This document shows, piece after piece, positions 24,405 to 34,217 of a stretch of 40,171 nucleotides of DNA. The notes beneath the pieces are model-generated. The model was given only the letters and a program-made list of their open reading frames with translations, did no database searches and had not been told where the DNA came from. The first letter of the stretch is position 1. Every line of letters starts with the position of its first letter. Position numbers and translations under genes: made by a program. This DNA is from an uncultured Chryseobacterium sp. (lineage in GTDB: Bacteria; Bacteroidota; Bacteroidia; Flavobacteriales; Weeksellaceae): the NCBI GenBank assembly GCA_913774355.1, contig CAJYGB010000028.1, positions 1-40,171 of the forward strand, given 5' to 3'.

Positions 24405-25520
24405 ATGAAAAATAAAAAAAATATACTCTTTTACCTGCTTCTGATGAGTGTACTGTCCTGGATGAACGCTCAGGAATTTCATCCGGGAGAAATATGGAAA
24501 GATACACAGGGGAATCCGATCAACGCGCATGGTGGCGGAATCCTTTTTCAGAACAATACTTACTATTGGTACGGCGAGCACAAAGATAAAACCAATGACG
24601 CGAGGGTAGGAGTTACCTGCTACTCTTCCAGAGACTTATACAACTGGAAATACGAAGGGGTTGCTCTTGCGGTAAGTAATGATCTGGGATCGGAAATCGT
24701 TTCCGGCTGTATTATCGAGAGACCGAAGATCATTTACAATAAAAAAAATAAAGAATACATCATGTGGTTTCACCTGGAACTTAAAGACCAGGGATATAAA
24801 GCGGCAAAAACCGCGGTTGCCGTAAGCAAAACACCTGCAGGGCCGTTTGTTTACGTAAAATCTTATAATCCCGACGCAGGATACTGGCCCTTGGGATTTA
24901 AAGAAGAATGGAAACATAAAGAAATCACGGAAGGAGACCTGAAAGGCTGGACACCCGAATGGGAAAAAGAAGTACAGGAAGGATTGTACATCCGCAGAGA
25001 CTTTAAAAACGGACAGATGGCCAGGGACATGACGCTTTTTGTAGATGACAACGGAAAGGCTTACCATATTCATTCTTCCGAAGAAAATATGACCCTTCAT
25101 ATTTCAGAACTTACCGACGATTATAAAGAGTTTACCGGAAAATATGCCTTAATTGCGCCGGGTGGACAGAATGAAGCACCGGCCCTTTTCAAAAAAGACG
25201 GAATGTACTATCTTATAACTTCAGGATGTACCAGCTGGGATCCCAATGCCGCGAGATCGTTCCGGGCAAAATCCATTTGGGGGCCTTGGGAATCGTTGGG
25301 TAATCCGGCGATCGGTGAAGATGCGGAAACCACCTTTCACTCACAAAGCACGTTTGTTCTTCCGGTACACGGAAAAAAAGATGCCTTTATTTTCATGGCA
25401 GACCGCTGGAGGCCCAAAAACCCGATCGACGGAAGATATATCTGGCTGCCGCTGGAATTCCAAAACGGAAGACCTGTCATCCGATGGAAAGACCATTGGT
25501 CGCTGAAAGATTTTAAATAA
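24405..25520 (+). CDS. GH43 subfamily-24-like exo-beta-1,3-galactanase
   Basis: The protein has 371 residues from the chosen ATG, with a signal peptide (ending WMNAQ). The propeller opens with the subfamily's INAHGGGILF and YYWYGEH. This subfamily releases galactose, or side-chain-bearing beta-1,6-linked galactose units, from the beta-1,3-galactan backbone. Candidate catalytic residues by family pattern are Glu105 (IERPKI), Glu257 (NEAPAL) and Gln314 (HSQSTF). The Gln in place of the usual Asp base is a known trait of these galactanases. An upstream in-frame ATG (24381) would add eight residues before the signal peptide and is rejected. It is the best single pointer to type II arabinogalactan as the PUL substrate. 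Confidence 0.82.
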   Translation: MKNKKNILFYLLLMSVLSWMNAQEFHPGEIWKDTQGNPINAHGGGILFQNNTYYWYGEHKDKTNDARVGVTCYSSRDLYNWKYEGVALAVSNDLGSEIVSGCIIERPKIIYNKKNKEYIMWFHLELKDQGYKAAKTAVAVSKTPAGPFVYVKSYNPDAGYWPLGFKEEWKHKEITEGDLKGWTPEWEKEVQEGLYIRRDFKNGQMARDMTLFVDDNGKAYHIHSSEENMTLHISELTDDYKEFTGKYALIAPGGQNEAPALFKKDGMYYLITSGCTSWDPNAARSFRAKSIWGPWESLGNPAIGEDAETTFHSQSTFVLPVHGKKDAFIFMADRWRPKNPIDGRYIWLPLEFQNGRPVIRWKDHWSLKDFK

Positions 25521-25553
25521 AAAATACAACAGATAGTTTCTAAATATGATCAG

Positions 25554-26744
25554 ATGAATAGTAAAAACCTGAAATTTCTCGCACTGTCGGCAGTAATAAT
25601 TCCGTTTTCATTCAGTAAGTTACCCTCCGGAAAAACGTTGACGCTTACTGTAAGAGTTACCAATGATCTCTGCTTTGAGCGGAAAGAAATCATAGGGATT
25701 CCGGTATCAAAACTGAAAGGGTTGTCCCAAAAAGCACTGAGGATTAAAAGTGCGGAAACCGGCGAAATACTGAGGACCCAGTGGATAGATTATAACAAAG
25801 ACGGAAAGGCAGATGAGTTTTTGTTTCAGGCGGATGTTCCGGCGAAAAGTACATCCCGGTACACGCTTTTTTCTGATGCTGATGTCCAAGAACCTCAAAG
25901 CAGCAGCGTTGCCTATTCCAGGTTTGTTCCCGAACGCAGCGACGATTATACCTGGGAGAATGACAGGGTGGCCTTCCGTACGTACGGCCCGAAAGGACAG
26001 AAGGAGGCTTTGGAAAAAGTTCAGGGAAGTACCATTTCCAGCGGGATTGACCTCTGGTTCAAAAGAACCGGTAAATCCGTCATCAACGAATGGTATGCAG
26101 GACATGTAAAAACACCGTTTTATTACCATACCGATCATGGAGAAGGATACGATGCTTACCATGTGGGAGACAGCCGCGGAACCGGGGGAACCGGAGTCTG
26201 GAAAAACGACAGCCTGTACATCTCTCAGAATTATACAGCATACAATACCATAGCGGCAGGCCCGCTGCGTACCGTGTTTGAGCTGACCTATGCTCCGTAT
26301 GGTCCTTATAAAACTTCAGAAGTAAAAAGAATTACGCTGGATGTAGGATCCAATTTCTCAAAATTTGATATCAGCCTTAAATCTGAAAAGCCTTTGAAAG
26401 ACTATACCGTCGGCGTTACCATGCATGATAAAAAAGGAGAATATAAAATCAAAAAAAAGGAAGGATGGATGAGCTATTGGGAAAAAATAGACGGTTCGTA
26501 CATTGGAAGCGGGGTAGTGATGGATCCTGCGGCCGTTTCTTCCACTTTTGCACGTATTTCTGAAGTACCGGACCAGAGCAACATCCTTATGATAACCAGG
26601 CCTGAAAATAAAGTGACCTATTATGCAGGTTTTGCCTGGGAAAAGAGCGGGCAGATCAATAATTTCAACGACTGGGAACAATTGCTTATCCGGCAGGCTG
26701 AAAAACTGAAACATCCTTTAAAAGTAACTTTTCAGAATCATTAA
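25554..26744 (+). CDS. DUF4861-family secreted protein
   Basis: This 396-residue protein has a weak signal peptide (about 1-20, IPFSFS). The DUF4861 body contains VTNDLCFERKEIIGIP, TQWIDYNKDGKADEFLFQ, WENDRVAFRTYGP, FYYHTDHGEGYDAYHVG and RGTGGTGVW. The Asp/His-rich YYHTDHGEGYD segment is the most likely active or metal site. The family occurs repeatedly beside GH88/GH105 enzymes in loci for uronate-containing glycans. Its reaction here is not known to me with certainty; a role in forming or exposing an unsaturated uronate is an inference. It starts 33 nt after the GH43 gene and precedes GH88. Confidence 0.75.
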   Translation: MNSKNLKFLALSAVIIPFSFSKLPSGKTLTLTVRVTNDLCFERKEIIGIPVSKLKGLSQKALRIKSAETGEILRTQWIDYNKDGKADEFLFQADVPAKSTSRYTLFSDADVQEPQSSSVAYSRFVPERSDDYTWENDRVAFRTYGPKGQKEALEKVQGSTISSGIDLWFKRTGKSVINEWYAGHVKTPFYYHTDHGEGYDAYHVGDSRGTGGTGVWKNDSLYISQNYTAYNTIAAGPLRTVFELTYAPYGPYKTSEVKRITLDVGSNFSKFDISLKSEKPLKDYTVGVTMHDKKGEYKIKKKEGWMSYWEKIDGSYIGSGVVMDPAAVSSTFARISEVPDQSNILMITRPENKVTYYAGFAWEKSGQINNFNDWEQLLIRQAEKLKHPLKVTFQNH

Positions 26745-26787
26745 AAATACATTAAAATTCCTGCCGGAAACTAAAAACGATAGGCAT

Positions 26788-28008
26788 ATGAAACGAACAA
26801 ATACCGGATATATCAGCAGTATAATCACAGGAATACTTATTCTGTGTGCGTTTTCCTGCAAAACAAAACCAGTCTTCCTGTTATCTGAAGACAAAGAATG
26901 GGCAGCCTCCGCTCTGCAGACGGCTGAACAGCAATACCGGTTTTTAGCAAAAGAAACCCCTGCCGGCCGCTTCCCAAAAACACTTGAAAACGGAAAACTG
27001 ATCACCAGCAGTTCAGACTGGTGGTGCAGCGGATTTTATCCGGGAACCCTTTTTTACCTCTATAAAGCTTCCGGTGAAAAATTTTTTCTTCAGGAAGCGG
27101 AAAAAAAGCTCGCTGTCCTCGAAAAAGAAAAAAACAACAAAACGACACACGATCTAGGGTTTATGATGTTCTGTAGTTTTGGGAATGCCTATAAAATTAC
27201 CCGCCAGTCTCAGTATGCAGCAGTAATCGATACCTCTTCACAGTCATTGATTTCCAGGTTCAGTCCGGTTACCGGGACCATACGTTCCTGGGATCCCGCA
27301 CCGTGGAACAGCAAATGGAAATACCCGGTGATCATTGATAATATGATGAACCTTGAAATGCTGCTATGGGCGGCAGATCATTTTAAAAATCAGGAGTTCA
27401 GGGCAGTCGCTCTTAAGCATGCTGAAACAACACTCAAAAACCATTTCCGTTCCGATTTCAGCAGTTACCACGTCGTTTCATACGATCCTGAAACAGGCAG
27501 GGTGGAAATGAAGAACACCGATCAGGGATATGCCGACGAATCTGCCTGGGCTAGAGGCCAGTCCTGGGGATTATACGGATATACGGTGATGTACAGGTTT
27601 ACCAAAAAACCGGAATTTCTGAAACAGGCGCAGGGAATTGCAGACTTCATTCTGAATAATCCCAATCTTCCGGCAGACAAAATACCGTATTGGGATTTCA
27701 ACGATCCTGCAATTCCCGGGGCAAAAAGGGATGCTTCTGCGGGAGCCGTAATGGCGTCTGCCCTCCTGGAGCTTAAAAACTATGTCCCAAAATCAAAATC
27801 AGAAACCTATGCAAAGGCAGCAGAAGTAATGCTGAAAACCCTTTCTTCTCCGCAATACCTTGCTCGTAATGGCGAAAATGGCGGGTTTATCCTCAGGCAC
27901 GGCGTAGGAAACATGCCCGATAAAACCGAAGTCGATGTTCCGCTGTCCTATGGCGATTATTATTACGTAGAAGCATTATTAAGATATTTGGGTAAATCAT
28001 TAGACTAA
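26788..28008 (+). CDS. GH88 unsaturated glucuronyl hydrolase, lipoprotein
   Basis: This 406-residue protein has a lipoprotein signal (CAFSC, Cys24) and an alpha/alpha-barrel GH88 domain. Two catalytic or substrate-binding Asp residues are visible: Asp122 in THDLGFMMF and Asp184 in IIDNMMNLE. Their 62-residue spacing is close to that in characterised unsaturated glucuronyl hydrolase. It would hydrate and release a 4,5-unsaturated uronic acid from oligosaccharide ends, giving the substrate for KduI. Other hallmarks are WWCSGFYPG, YADESAWARGQSWGLYGY and RDASAGAV. It overlaps the next gene by one base (TAATG), so the two are translationally coupled. Confidence 0.9.
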   Translation: MKRTNTGYISSIITGILILCAFSCKTKPVFLLSEDKEWAASALQTAEQQYRFLAKETPAGRFPKTLENGKLITSSSDWWCSGFYPGTLFYLYKASGEKFFLQEAEKKLAVLEKEKNNKTTHDLGFMMFCSFGNAYKITRQSQYAAVIDTSSQSLISRFSPVTGTIRSWDPAPWNSKWKYPVIIDNMMNLEMLLWAADHFKNQEFRAVALKHAETTLKNHFRSDFSSYHVVSYDPETGRVEMKNTDQGYADESAWARGQSWGLYGYTVMYRFTKKPEFLKQAQGIADFILNNPNLPADKIPYWDFNDPAIPGAKRDASAGAVMASALLELKNYVPKSKSETYAKAAEVMLKTLSSPQYLARNGENGGFILRHGVGNMPDKTEVDVPLSYGDYYYVEALLRYLGKSLD

Positions 28009-29333
28009 TGAATAAGAAAAACTGTGGTATTTTAGTAAGTCTTATCCTTTCATTATGTACGGGATGTTCCGCTGTACAGAATGATTCAGGAAATAAGATT
28101 TCAGAATCTTATGTAGGGGAAGGCTGGGCAAAAAACTCCGTTAATACGGTGGTATTCCGGAAAAATGCATTGGTAACGGATCATAACAGTCAGTACATTG
28201 CCTATTACGATCCGCAGGGAAAGGTGATTGTCGGGAAAAGAAATATACATTCGCAAAAATGGGAAACAAAAGAAACCTCTTATTCCGGACATGCACAGGA
28301 TGCCCATAATACCATCAGCATTATGACCGATGCGGAAGGTTACCTGCATATCGCATGGAACCATCATGATACACCTCTGCAGTATGCCCGAAGCAAAGCG
28401 CCAGGCTCCCTGGATTTTACGGAACGCCTTCCTATGACGGGACAAAATGAAGAAAAAGTATCCTATCCGGAATTTTACAGATTTCCCGGAGGTGATCTCA
28501 TCTTTTTCTACAGGGACGGAAGTTCAGGAAATGGGAACCTTGTCCTCAACAGATATGACGGTAAAACAAAAAAATGGACGCGTTTACACGAAAATCTCAT
28601 TACTGGTGAAGGGAAACGGAATGCTTACATTCAGGCTTGTATCGACGGGCAGGGAACCATCCATCTTTCATGGGTGTGGAGGGAATCGCCCGATGTGGCA
28701 TCCAACCACGATCTTTCATATGCCTGTTCCCGCGACGGGGGCAAAACATGGCAGAAATCCACCGGGGAAAAATATCAGCTGCCCATGACCATAGAGACGG
28801 CGGAACGTATTGTTTCCATTCCACAGAAAAGCGAACTCATCAATCAGACTTCCATGGCTGCCGATGCTCAGGGAAATCCTTTTATTGTAAGCTATTGGCG
28901 GGAACCTAACAGTCTCATCCCGCAATATCATCTTATTTATAAAAAAGGAAATATCTGGGAAGTTGATAATATGAATTTCAGGACACAGGCCTTCAGTCTG
29001 AGCGGTGGCGGAACGAAAACCATTCCTATGGCACGTCCTCAGCTGGCCGTTTCTGAAACTGGAAGAGTATACCTGATCTTCAGGGATGCGGAACGCGGAA
29101 GCAGGATTTCAGTGGCTGAAAACAGCTTTCCTTTTACAGAAAGATGGTTTATCAGAGATCTTTCGGAGGAAAATGTAGGATCATGGGAGCCGAATATCGA
29201 TACGGAACTCTGGCGCACACAAAAATATATCAGCCTCTTCGTACAGGAAACCAGGCAGGTGGACGGTGAAGGGCTGTCTGACGAAAAAGCTACTCCCGTC
29301 AAAGTACTGGACTGGAAACCCAATGAAAAATAA
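28008..29333 (+). CDS. BNR-repeat (BNR_4-like) propeller lipoprotein
   Basis: This 441-residue protein has a lipoprotein signal (SLCTGC, Cys20) and a seven-bladed-propeller-type BNR_4 body. Motifs are HAQDAHNTISI, WNHHDTPLQYARS, VSYPEFYRF, FYRDGSSGNGN, LSWVWRESPD and MARPQLAV. The WNHHDxPLxY segment resembles the active-site region of the PL24/PL25 lyases and GH145-like propellers, which act on Rha/GlcA-containing glycans. It is therefore a candidate for removing rhamnose from the Rha-GlcA caps of arabinogalactan, either as lyase or hydrolase. Coupling to GH88 by a one-base overlap supports the lyase option, since GH88 would use its unsaturated product. This activity is inferred, not shown. 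Confidence 0.72.
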   Translation: MNKKNCGILVSLILSLCTGCSAVQNDSGNKISESYVGEGWAKNSVNTVVFRKNALVTDHNSQYIAYYDPQGKVIVGKRNIHSQKWETKETSYSGHAQDAHNTISIMTDAEGYLHIAWNHHDTPLQYARSKAPGSLDFTERLPMTGQNEEKVSYPEFYRFPGGDLIFFYRDGSSGNGNLVLNRYDGKTKKWTRLHENLITGEGKRNAYIQACIDGQGTIHLSWVWRESPDVASNHDLSYACSRDGGKTWQKSTGEKYQLPMTIETAERIVSIPQKSELINQTSMAADAQGNPFIVSYWREPNSLIPQYHLIYKKGNIWEVDNMNFRTQAFSLSGGGTKTIPMARPQLAVSETGRVYLIFRDAERGSRISVAENSFPFTERWFIRDLSEENVGSWEPNIDTELWRTQKYISLFVQETRQVDGEGLSDEKATPVKVLDWKPNEK

Positions 29334-29353
29334 TAGGAATTAAATAAAAAAGA

Positions 29354-31372
29354 ATGAATACGATTCGTAATATATTTTCAATACTTTTTTTGAGCCTGAT
29401 GGCTGGGAACTTCCATGCCCAGTCAGCGAAAAATACCGTTCCGGAAATTTTCAGGGTTAAAAATCCGGATTATAAAAGAAGTCCGTATACCGGGATGACC
29501 CGTGAGCATTGGAAAGAAGCTGCAAAGTATATGCTTCAGGGCGCATTCAGCTATGTTCATACCCTTGATGATCCTATGGTATTTCCGAAACAGCCCGGAA
29601 AAAGCTATCCCAGAGATCCGAAACAGATCCCTACCGAAAAACTGGAAGGACTCAGCAGAACTCTTTTTATTGCCTCCGCACTCCTGCGGGAAAATCCGGA
29701 TCTGGAAATCAACGGTATCAAACTTTCCGACTATTACCGCCATCAGATCCTGAATCTGATTGATCCGGCAAGCCCTTCCTACATTCCGGTAAAAGATCCT
29801 AAAAGCGGTCCCAGCCAGATTCTGGTGGAATTCGGGGCATTATCTATTTCTCTTTTTGTGGCACCGGATGTATTGTGGAAGCCGCTTACCCAAAAGCAGA
29901 AGGATCAGCTGGCGGCTACCATGCTCAGCTATGGCGATGGTCCGACCATCGCTTCCAACTGGAGGTTTTTCAACATCTTTATTCTCAGCTTCTTCAGGGA
30001 AAATGGATATAAAGTTAACGAGGCTTTGATGAAGGAATATCTTACCAAATCTCTCGAACAGTACAGGGCAGACGGATGGTACAACGACTCCCCGGCTTAC
30101 GATTATTACAGCATGTGGGCATTTCAGCTGTACGGAATCCTGTGGTCTGATTTTTACGGTAAAAAGCATGAGCCGGAAATCGCCGCTCAACTGATCCGCA
30201 ATTTTAAAGAAATGGGTGAAAACTATCCCTATGCTTTTTCGGAAGACGGCAAAATGAATATGTGGGGAAGAAGCATCAGTTACCGGTTTGCCTCCATCAG
30301 CCCTTTACCGTTCTTAGGTATACTGAAGGACACCGAAATCAACTGTGGCTGGATGAGGAGAATATCTTCCGGCACATTGCTCCAGTTTCTTGAAAATCCT
30401 GATTTTATGGAAGATCATGTTCCTGCATTGGGATTCTACGGTCATTTTGAACCGGCAGTACAGATCTACAGCTGCAGGGGAAGTGTCTATTGGATGGGTA
30501 AAGCGTTTCTGGCACTGCTCATTCCTGAAGACAATCCGTTCTGGACGGCTACAGAGAATACCGGTCCGTGGAAAACCGAATTTAAAAAAGACCGGGTTTA
30601 TAACAGATTCCAGAAAATAAGCAACCTGATGATTACGGATTATCCGGCCATCGGTGCTGCCGAGATGAGGTCCTGGTGCCATGAAAAAGCAGCGGACGAC
30701 TGGCAGCAGTTCCGTTCCTCAGAAAATTACAACCGCCTTGCTTACAACACGGCTTTTCCGTGGCAGGCAGACGGCAAGAACGGTGAGGTGGCTATGAACT
30801 ACGTCCTGAAAAATCAGAAAAATGAATGGGAACCTTTTCGCCTTTACACTTTTAAAAAATATGAAAACGGCATCTATTACCGGGACGTTGTCCTGGAAAC
30901 CGATGCAGACATCACCATGCAGCTGGCAGATATCACATTGCCTGACGGGATTTTAAGAATAGATAAAAATAATTCCAAGAAAACTGTTGATATGCGTTTA
31001 GGACATTATGCACTTCCCGAATTAAAGCAGAAAATAAAAATATCTACCCGGAAAACCGGTAAATTTACGGCAACCATTATTGATAACGGAATCTATCAGC
31101 TGGCAATGATCCCGCTGTCCGGATGGGAAAAGGTGGAAGCTGTAGCAGCAGAAGATCTTCATCCGGTCAGTAAAAAAAGCATGGTACTGGATGCTTCGGC
31201 CCGTTATAGTCCCGGAAAAGAAAACATCTATTCCACGTTGATGCTCTGGAAAAAATCAGGCAGTGGATGGTCGGAAAAAGAGCTGATGCCGGTAAAAAAA
31301 ATAGCCTCATCTTCCGACGGCCTTGTGACGGTAGATTTCGCAGATGGCACAAAAAAAGTAATTTCTTACTAA
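29354..31372 (+). CDS. DUF2264-family protein (GH154-type, probable beta-glucuronidase)
   Basis: This 672-residue protein has a signal peptide (ending NFHAQ) and a DUF2264 alpha/alpha barrel (about 40-400), followed by a beta-sandwich-like C-terminal region. Typical segments are EGLSRTLFIAS, SNWRFFNIFILSFF, YRADGWYNDSPAYDYYSMWAFQLYG, MNMWGRSISYRFA and GFYGHFEPAVQIYSC. From general knowledge this Pfam corresponds to CAZy family GH154, described as beta-glucuronidases found in arabinogalactan-protein loci. That would let it remove uncapped GlcA from side chains. It sits between the BNR lipoprotein and the arabinosidase, on the same strand with gaps of 20 and 36 nt. Confidence 0.75.
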   Translation: MNTIRNIFSILFLSLMAGNFHAQSAKNTVPEIFRVKNPDYKRSPYTGMTREHWKEAAKYMLQGAFSYVHTLDDPMVFPKQPGKSYPRDPKQIPTEKLEGLSRTLFIASALLRENPDLEINGIKLSDYYRHQILNLIDPASPSYIPVKDPKSGPSQILVEFGALSISLFVAPDVLWKPLTQKQKDQLAATMLSYGDGPTIASNWRFFNIFILSFFRENGYKVNEALMKEYLTKSLEQYRADGWYNDSPAYDYYSMWAFQLYGILWSDFYGKKHEPEIAAQLIRNFKEMGENYPYAFSEDGKMNMWGRSISYRFASISPLPFLGILKDTEINCGWMRRISSGTLLQFLENPDFMEDHVPALGFYGHFEPAVQIYSCRGSVYWMGKAFLALLIPEDNPFWTATENTGPWKTEFKKDRVYNRFQKISNLMITDYPAIGAAEMRSWCHEKAADDWQQFRSSENYNRLAYNTAFPWQADGKNGEVAMNYVLKNQKNEWEPFRLYTFKKYENGIYYRDVVLETDADITMQLADITLPDGILRIDKNNSKKTVDMRLGHYALPELKQKIKISTRKTGKFTATIIDNGIYQLAMIPLSGWEKVEAVAAEDLHPVSKKSMVLDASARYSPGKENIYSTLMLWKKSGSGWSEKELMPVKKIASSSDGLVTVDFADGTKKVISY

Positions 31373-31408
31373 TATTAAAAATCTGGTTAAAATCTGAACA
31401 TAAAACCT

Positions 31409-33343
31409 ATGAAGTCGGACATTTTAAAATATATCTTATTTACAGTGATGACCGGTACGCCGCTTTTTTCGCAGCAGATGCCGAAAACCGTTGCCGATAA
31501 AGACCTGAACGCTTATCTTTTCGTTTACTTCACCGGAAATAAAGTAGAAGAAGAAGAAGCTGTCCGTTTTGCGGTGAGCAGGGATGGTTATCATTACTAT
31601 GCCCTCAACGATAATCAGCCGGTGATCGATTCAAAAAAGATCAGTACAACCGGAGGGGTACGGGATCCTCATATTCTTAGATCAGAGGACGGAAAGACCT
31701 ATTATATGGTGGCAACCGACATGACCTCAAATAAAGGCTGGGATTCCAACCGGGGAATTGTCCTGCTGCAGTCGAAAGACCTTATTACCTGGACCTCCCG
31801 CAGTATCAATATACAGAAAGCCTACTCCGGAAACGAAGATTTAAAAAGAGTATGGGCGCCTCAGACGATTTATGACCGTGAGGCAGGAAAGTACATGGTT
31901 TATTTTTCTATGAAAAATGGGAACGGCCCGGATATCATCTATTATGCTTATGCGAATAAAGATTTTTCCGGTTTTGAAAACAAACCGCAGCAGCTTTTCT
32001 TCCCGAAAAACGGTAAATCCTGTATCGACGGGGATATTATCCTGAAAGACGGCATTTATCACCTCTTTTACAAAACCGAAGGTGACGGCAATGGCATCAA
32101 AGAAGCAACTGCGACAAAACTTACTTCGGGAAAATGGACGGAAGAGGAAGATTATAAACAACAGACAAAGGAAGCTGTAGAAGGAGCCGGAGTATTTAAG
32201 CTGAATCATTCGGATGAATATATTCTCATGTATGATGTGTACATGAAAGGAAAATACCAGTTTACCAAAAGTACGGACCTGGAACATTTCAGCGTGATCG
32301 ATCAGGATATATCCATGGATTTCCACCCGCGCCACGGTACGGTAATGCCCATCACCAATACCGAATTGAAACGTCTGTTTTCAAAATGGAAAAAGCCTGC
32401 GGATTTTCCTGTGGTTAATAATAATCCTGCCCTGGAAGGATTCTACGCCGACCCCGAAATCTTATATTCCCGGAAAAATAAAAAATACTATCTGTATCTT
32501 ACTTCAGATGGTTTTACCTCATGGAGCGGGACCTATTTCAAAACATTCTCTTCAGATGATCTTACCAACTGGAAAGATGAAGGCATTATTCTGGATCTGA
32601 AAAAAGATGTGCCGTGGGGACCCCGTAATGCCTGGGCACCGACAATTGCAGAGAAAAAGATCCATGGAAAATATAAATATTTCTTTTACTTCACCGCTGC
32701 CCAAAAAATCGGCGTGGCTGTTTCGGATGAACCCAATGGTCCGTTTAAAGATTCGGGAAAACCTTTAATTCATTTTAAACCGGAAGGCGTTTCAGGAGGA
32801 CAGGAAATTGATCCGGACGTTTTTACCGATCGGAAGTCCGGGAAAACCTATCTGTATTGGGGTAATGGATATCTTGCTGTAGCCGAGCTTAATAAAGACG
32901 GGCTGTCGGTTAAAAAAAATACAGTGAAAGCCATCACACCGGACGCGACATTCCGCGAAGGAACGGAAGTATTTTACAGAAAAGGCAAATATTATTTCCT
33001 TTGGAGCGAAGATGATACCCGGAGCCCAAACTACAGGGTACGTTATGGAATTTCGAACAGCCCTGCAGGTCCCTTTACCATTCCCCCAAATAATATCGTG
33101 ATCAGCAAAGTTCCTGAAAAAGGTATTTACGCGACCGGCCATAATTCGGTGATTCAGGTTCCCCGAACAGATGAATGGTATATCGTATATCACAGGTTTA
33201 ATGTTCCGGACGGTATTACGATGGGCGATGCGGCTGGTTACAACAGGGAGGTTTGCATAGACCGGCTCAGATTTGATGACCGGGGATTCATTATTCCCGT
33301 TATTCCGACCCTGGAAGGCATTCAGCCGGTTTCATCCAAATAA
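31409..33343 (+). CDS. Bimodular GH43 protein, probable alpha-L-arabinofuranosidase
   Basis: Two GH43 five-bladed propellers are fused in one 644-residue exported protein (signal peptide ending PLFSQ). The N-terminal module (about 30-320) has Asp86 (VRDPHI, base), Asp209 (CIDGDI, modulator) and Glu258 (VEGAGVF, acid). The C-terminal module (about 340-630) has Asp348 (FYADPEI), Asp470 (EIDPDVF) and Glu517 (REGTEVF). Both therefore keep the three-carboxylate GH43 set and may both be active. It would remove arabinose side chains, possibly of two linkage types. The subfamily cannot be fixed by eye. A tandem GH43 pair in one chain is less usual than single modules. Confidence 0.82.
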   Translation: MKSDILKYILFTVMTGTPLFSQQMPKTVADKDLNAYLFVYFTGNKVEEEEAVRFAVSRDGYHYYALNDNQPVIDSKKISTTGGVRDPHILRSEDGKTYYMVATDMTSNKGWDSNRGIVLLQSKDLITWTSRSINIQKAYSGNEDLKRVWAPQTIYDREAGKYMVYFSMKNGNGPDIIYYAYANKDFSGFENKPQQLFFPKNGKSCIDGDIILKDGIYHLFYKTEGDGNGIKEATATKLTSGKWTEEEDYKQQTKEAVEGAGVFKLNHSDEYILMYDVYMKGKYQFTKSTDLEHFSVIDQDISMDFHPRHGTVMPITNTELKRLFSKWKKPADFPVVNNNPALEGFYADPEILYSRKNKKYYLYLTSDGFTSWSGTYFKTFSSDDLTNWKDEGIILDLKKDVPWGPRNAWAPTIAEKKIHGKYKYFFYFTAAQKIGVAVSDEPNGPFKDSGKPLIHFKPEGVSGGQEIDPDVFTDRKSGKTYLYWGNGYLAVAELNKDGLSVKKNTVKAITPDATFREGTEVFYRKGKYYFLWSEDDTRSPNYRVRYGISNSPAGPFTIPPNNIVISKVPEKGIYATGHNSVIQVPRTDEWYIVYHRFNVPDGITMGDAAGYNREVCIDRLRFDDRGFIIPVIPTLEGIQPVSSK

Positions 33344-33375
33344 AACAATTAAAAAAATATATAAATAACGATACA

Positions 33376-34212
33376 ATGACAAAAACGGAATTCAGATATG
33401 CGCATCACCCTGAAGATGTAAAAAATTATACCACAGAACAGTTGAGGAAACATTTCCTCATTGAAGATCTTTTTCAGGAAGATACCATTAAACTGGTGTA
33501 TACGATGTATGACCGCTATATGGTGGGAGGTATTTTTCCGGTGAACCAGCCCCTGAAGCTTGAAACCATTGATGAGCTTAAATCCGAATATTTTCTGGAC
33601 AGAAGAGAGCTAGGCATCATCAATGTTGGCGGAAAAGGAAAAGTTACCGTAGACGGAGTGGTGTATGAGCTGGATCACAAAGAAGCACTTTACATCGGGA
33701 AAGGAAACAAAGAAATCATTTTTGACAGAACAGAGGCAGGGCAGCCTTATTTTTACATGAATTCTGCTCCGGCGCATCATGCGTATCCTACCCGTAAAAT
33801 TACAAAAACCGAAGCTGAGATTGTAGAGCTTGGCGAACAGAAATATGCCAACCGGAGAACCATTAATAAGCTAATCGTCAATACCGTACTGGAAACCTGT
33901 CAGCTGCAGATGGGAATGACCGAACTGCACCCCGGAAGCATCTGGAATACCCTTCCCGCCCATACCCATGAAAGGCGTATGGAGGCCTATTTCTATTTTG
34001 AACTGGAAGAAGGCCAGGCCGTTTGCCATTTTATGGGCCAGCCGCAGGAAACGAGACATATTTTTATGAAGAACCATCAGGCCGTAATCTCTCCGGAATG
34101 GTCGATCCACTCGGGAGCAGGAACCTCCAGCTATACTTTTATCTGGGGAATGGCAGGCGAAAACCTGGATTACAGTGATATGGATGTGGTATCACCGGAC
34201 CAAATGAAATAA
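33376..34212 (+). CDS. kduI: 5-dehydro-4-deoxy-D-glucuronate isomerase
   Basis: This 278-residue cupin-fold protein is the same length as Escherichia coli KduI. All four zinc ligands are at the same numbers: His196 and His198 in AHTHERRMEA, Glu203, and His245 in WSIHSGAG. It isomerises the keto-deoxyuronate produced when the unsaturated uronic acid, freed by GH88, opens its ring, giving 3-deoxy-D-glycero-2,5-hexodiulosonate. It has no signal peptide and acts in the cytoplasm, so the free uronate or a small oligomer must be taken up. kduD follows after 5 nt. Confidence 0.96.
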   Translation: MTKTEFRYAHHPEDVKNYTTEQLRKHFLIEDLFQEDTIKLVYTMYDRYMVGGIFPVNQPLKLETIDELKSEYFLDRRELGIINVGGKGKVTVDGVVYELDHKEALYIGKGNKEIIFDRTEAGQPYFYMNSAPAHHAYPTRKITKTEAEIVELGEQKYANRRTINKLIVNTVLETCQLQMGMTELHPGSIWNTLPAHTHERRMEAYFYFELEEGQAVCHFMGQPQETRHIFMKNHQAVISPEWSIHSGAGTSSYTFIWGMAGENLDYSDMDVVSPDQMK

Positions 34213-34217
34213 CAGCT

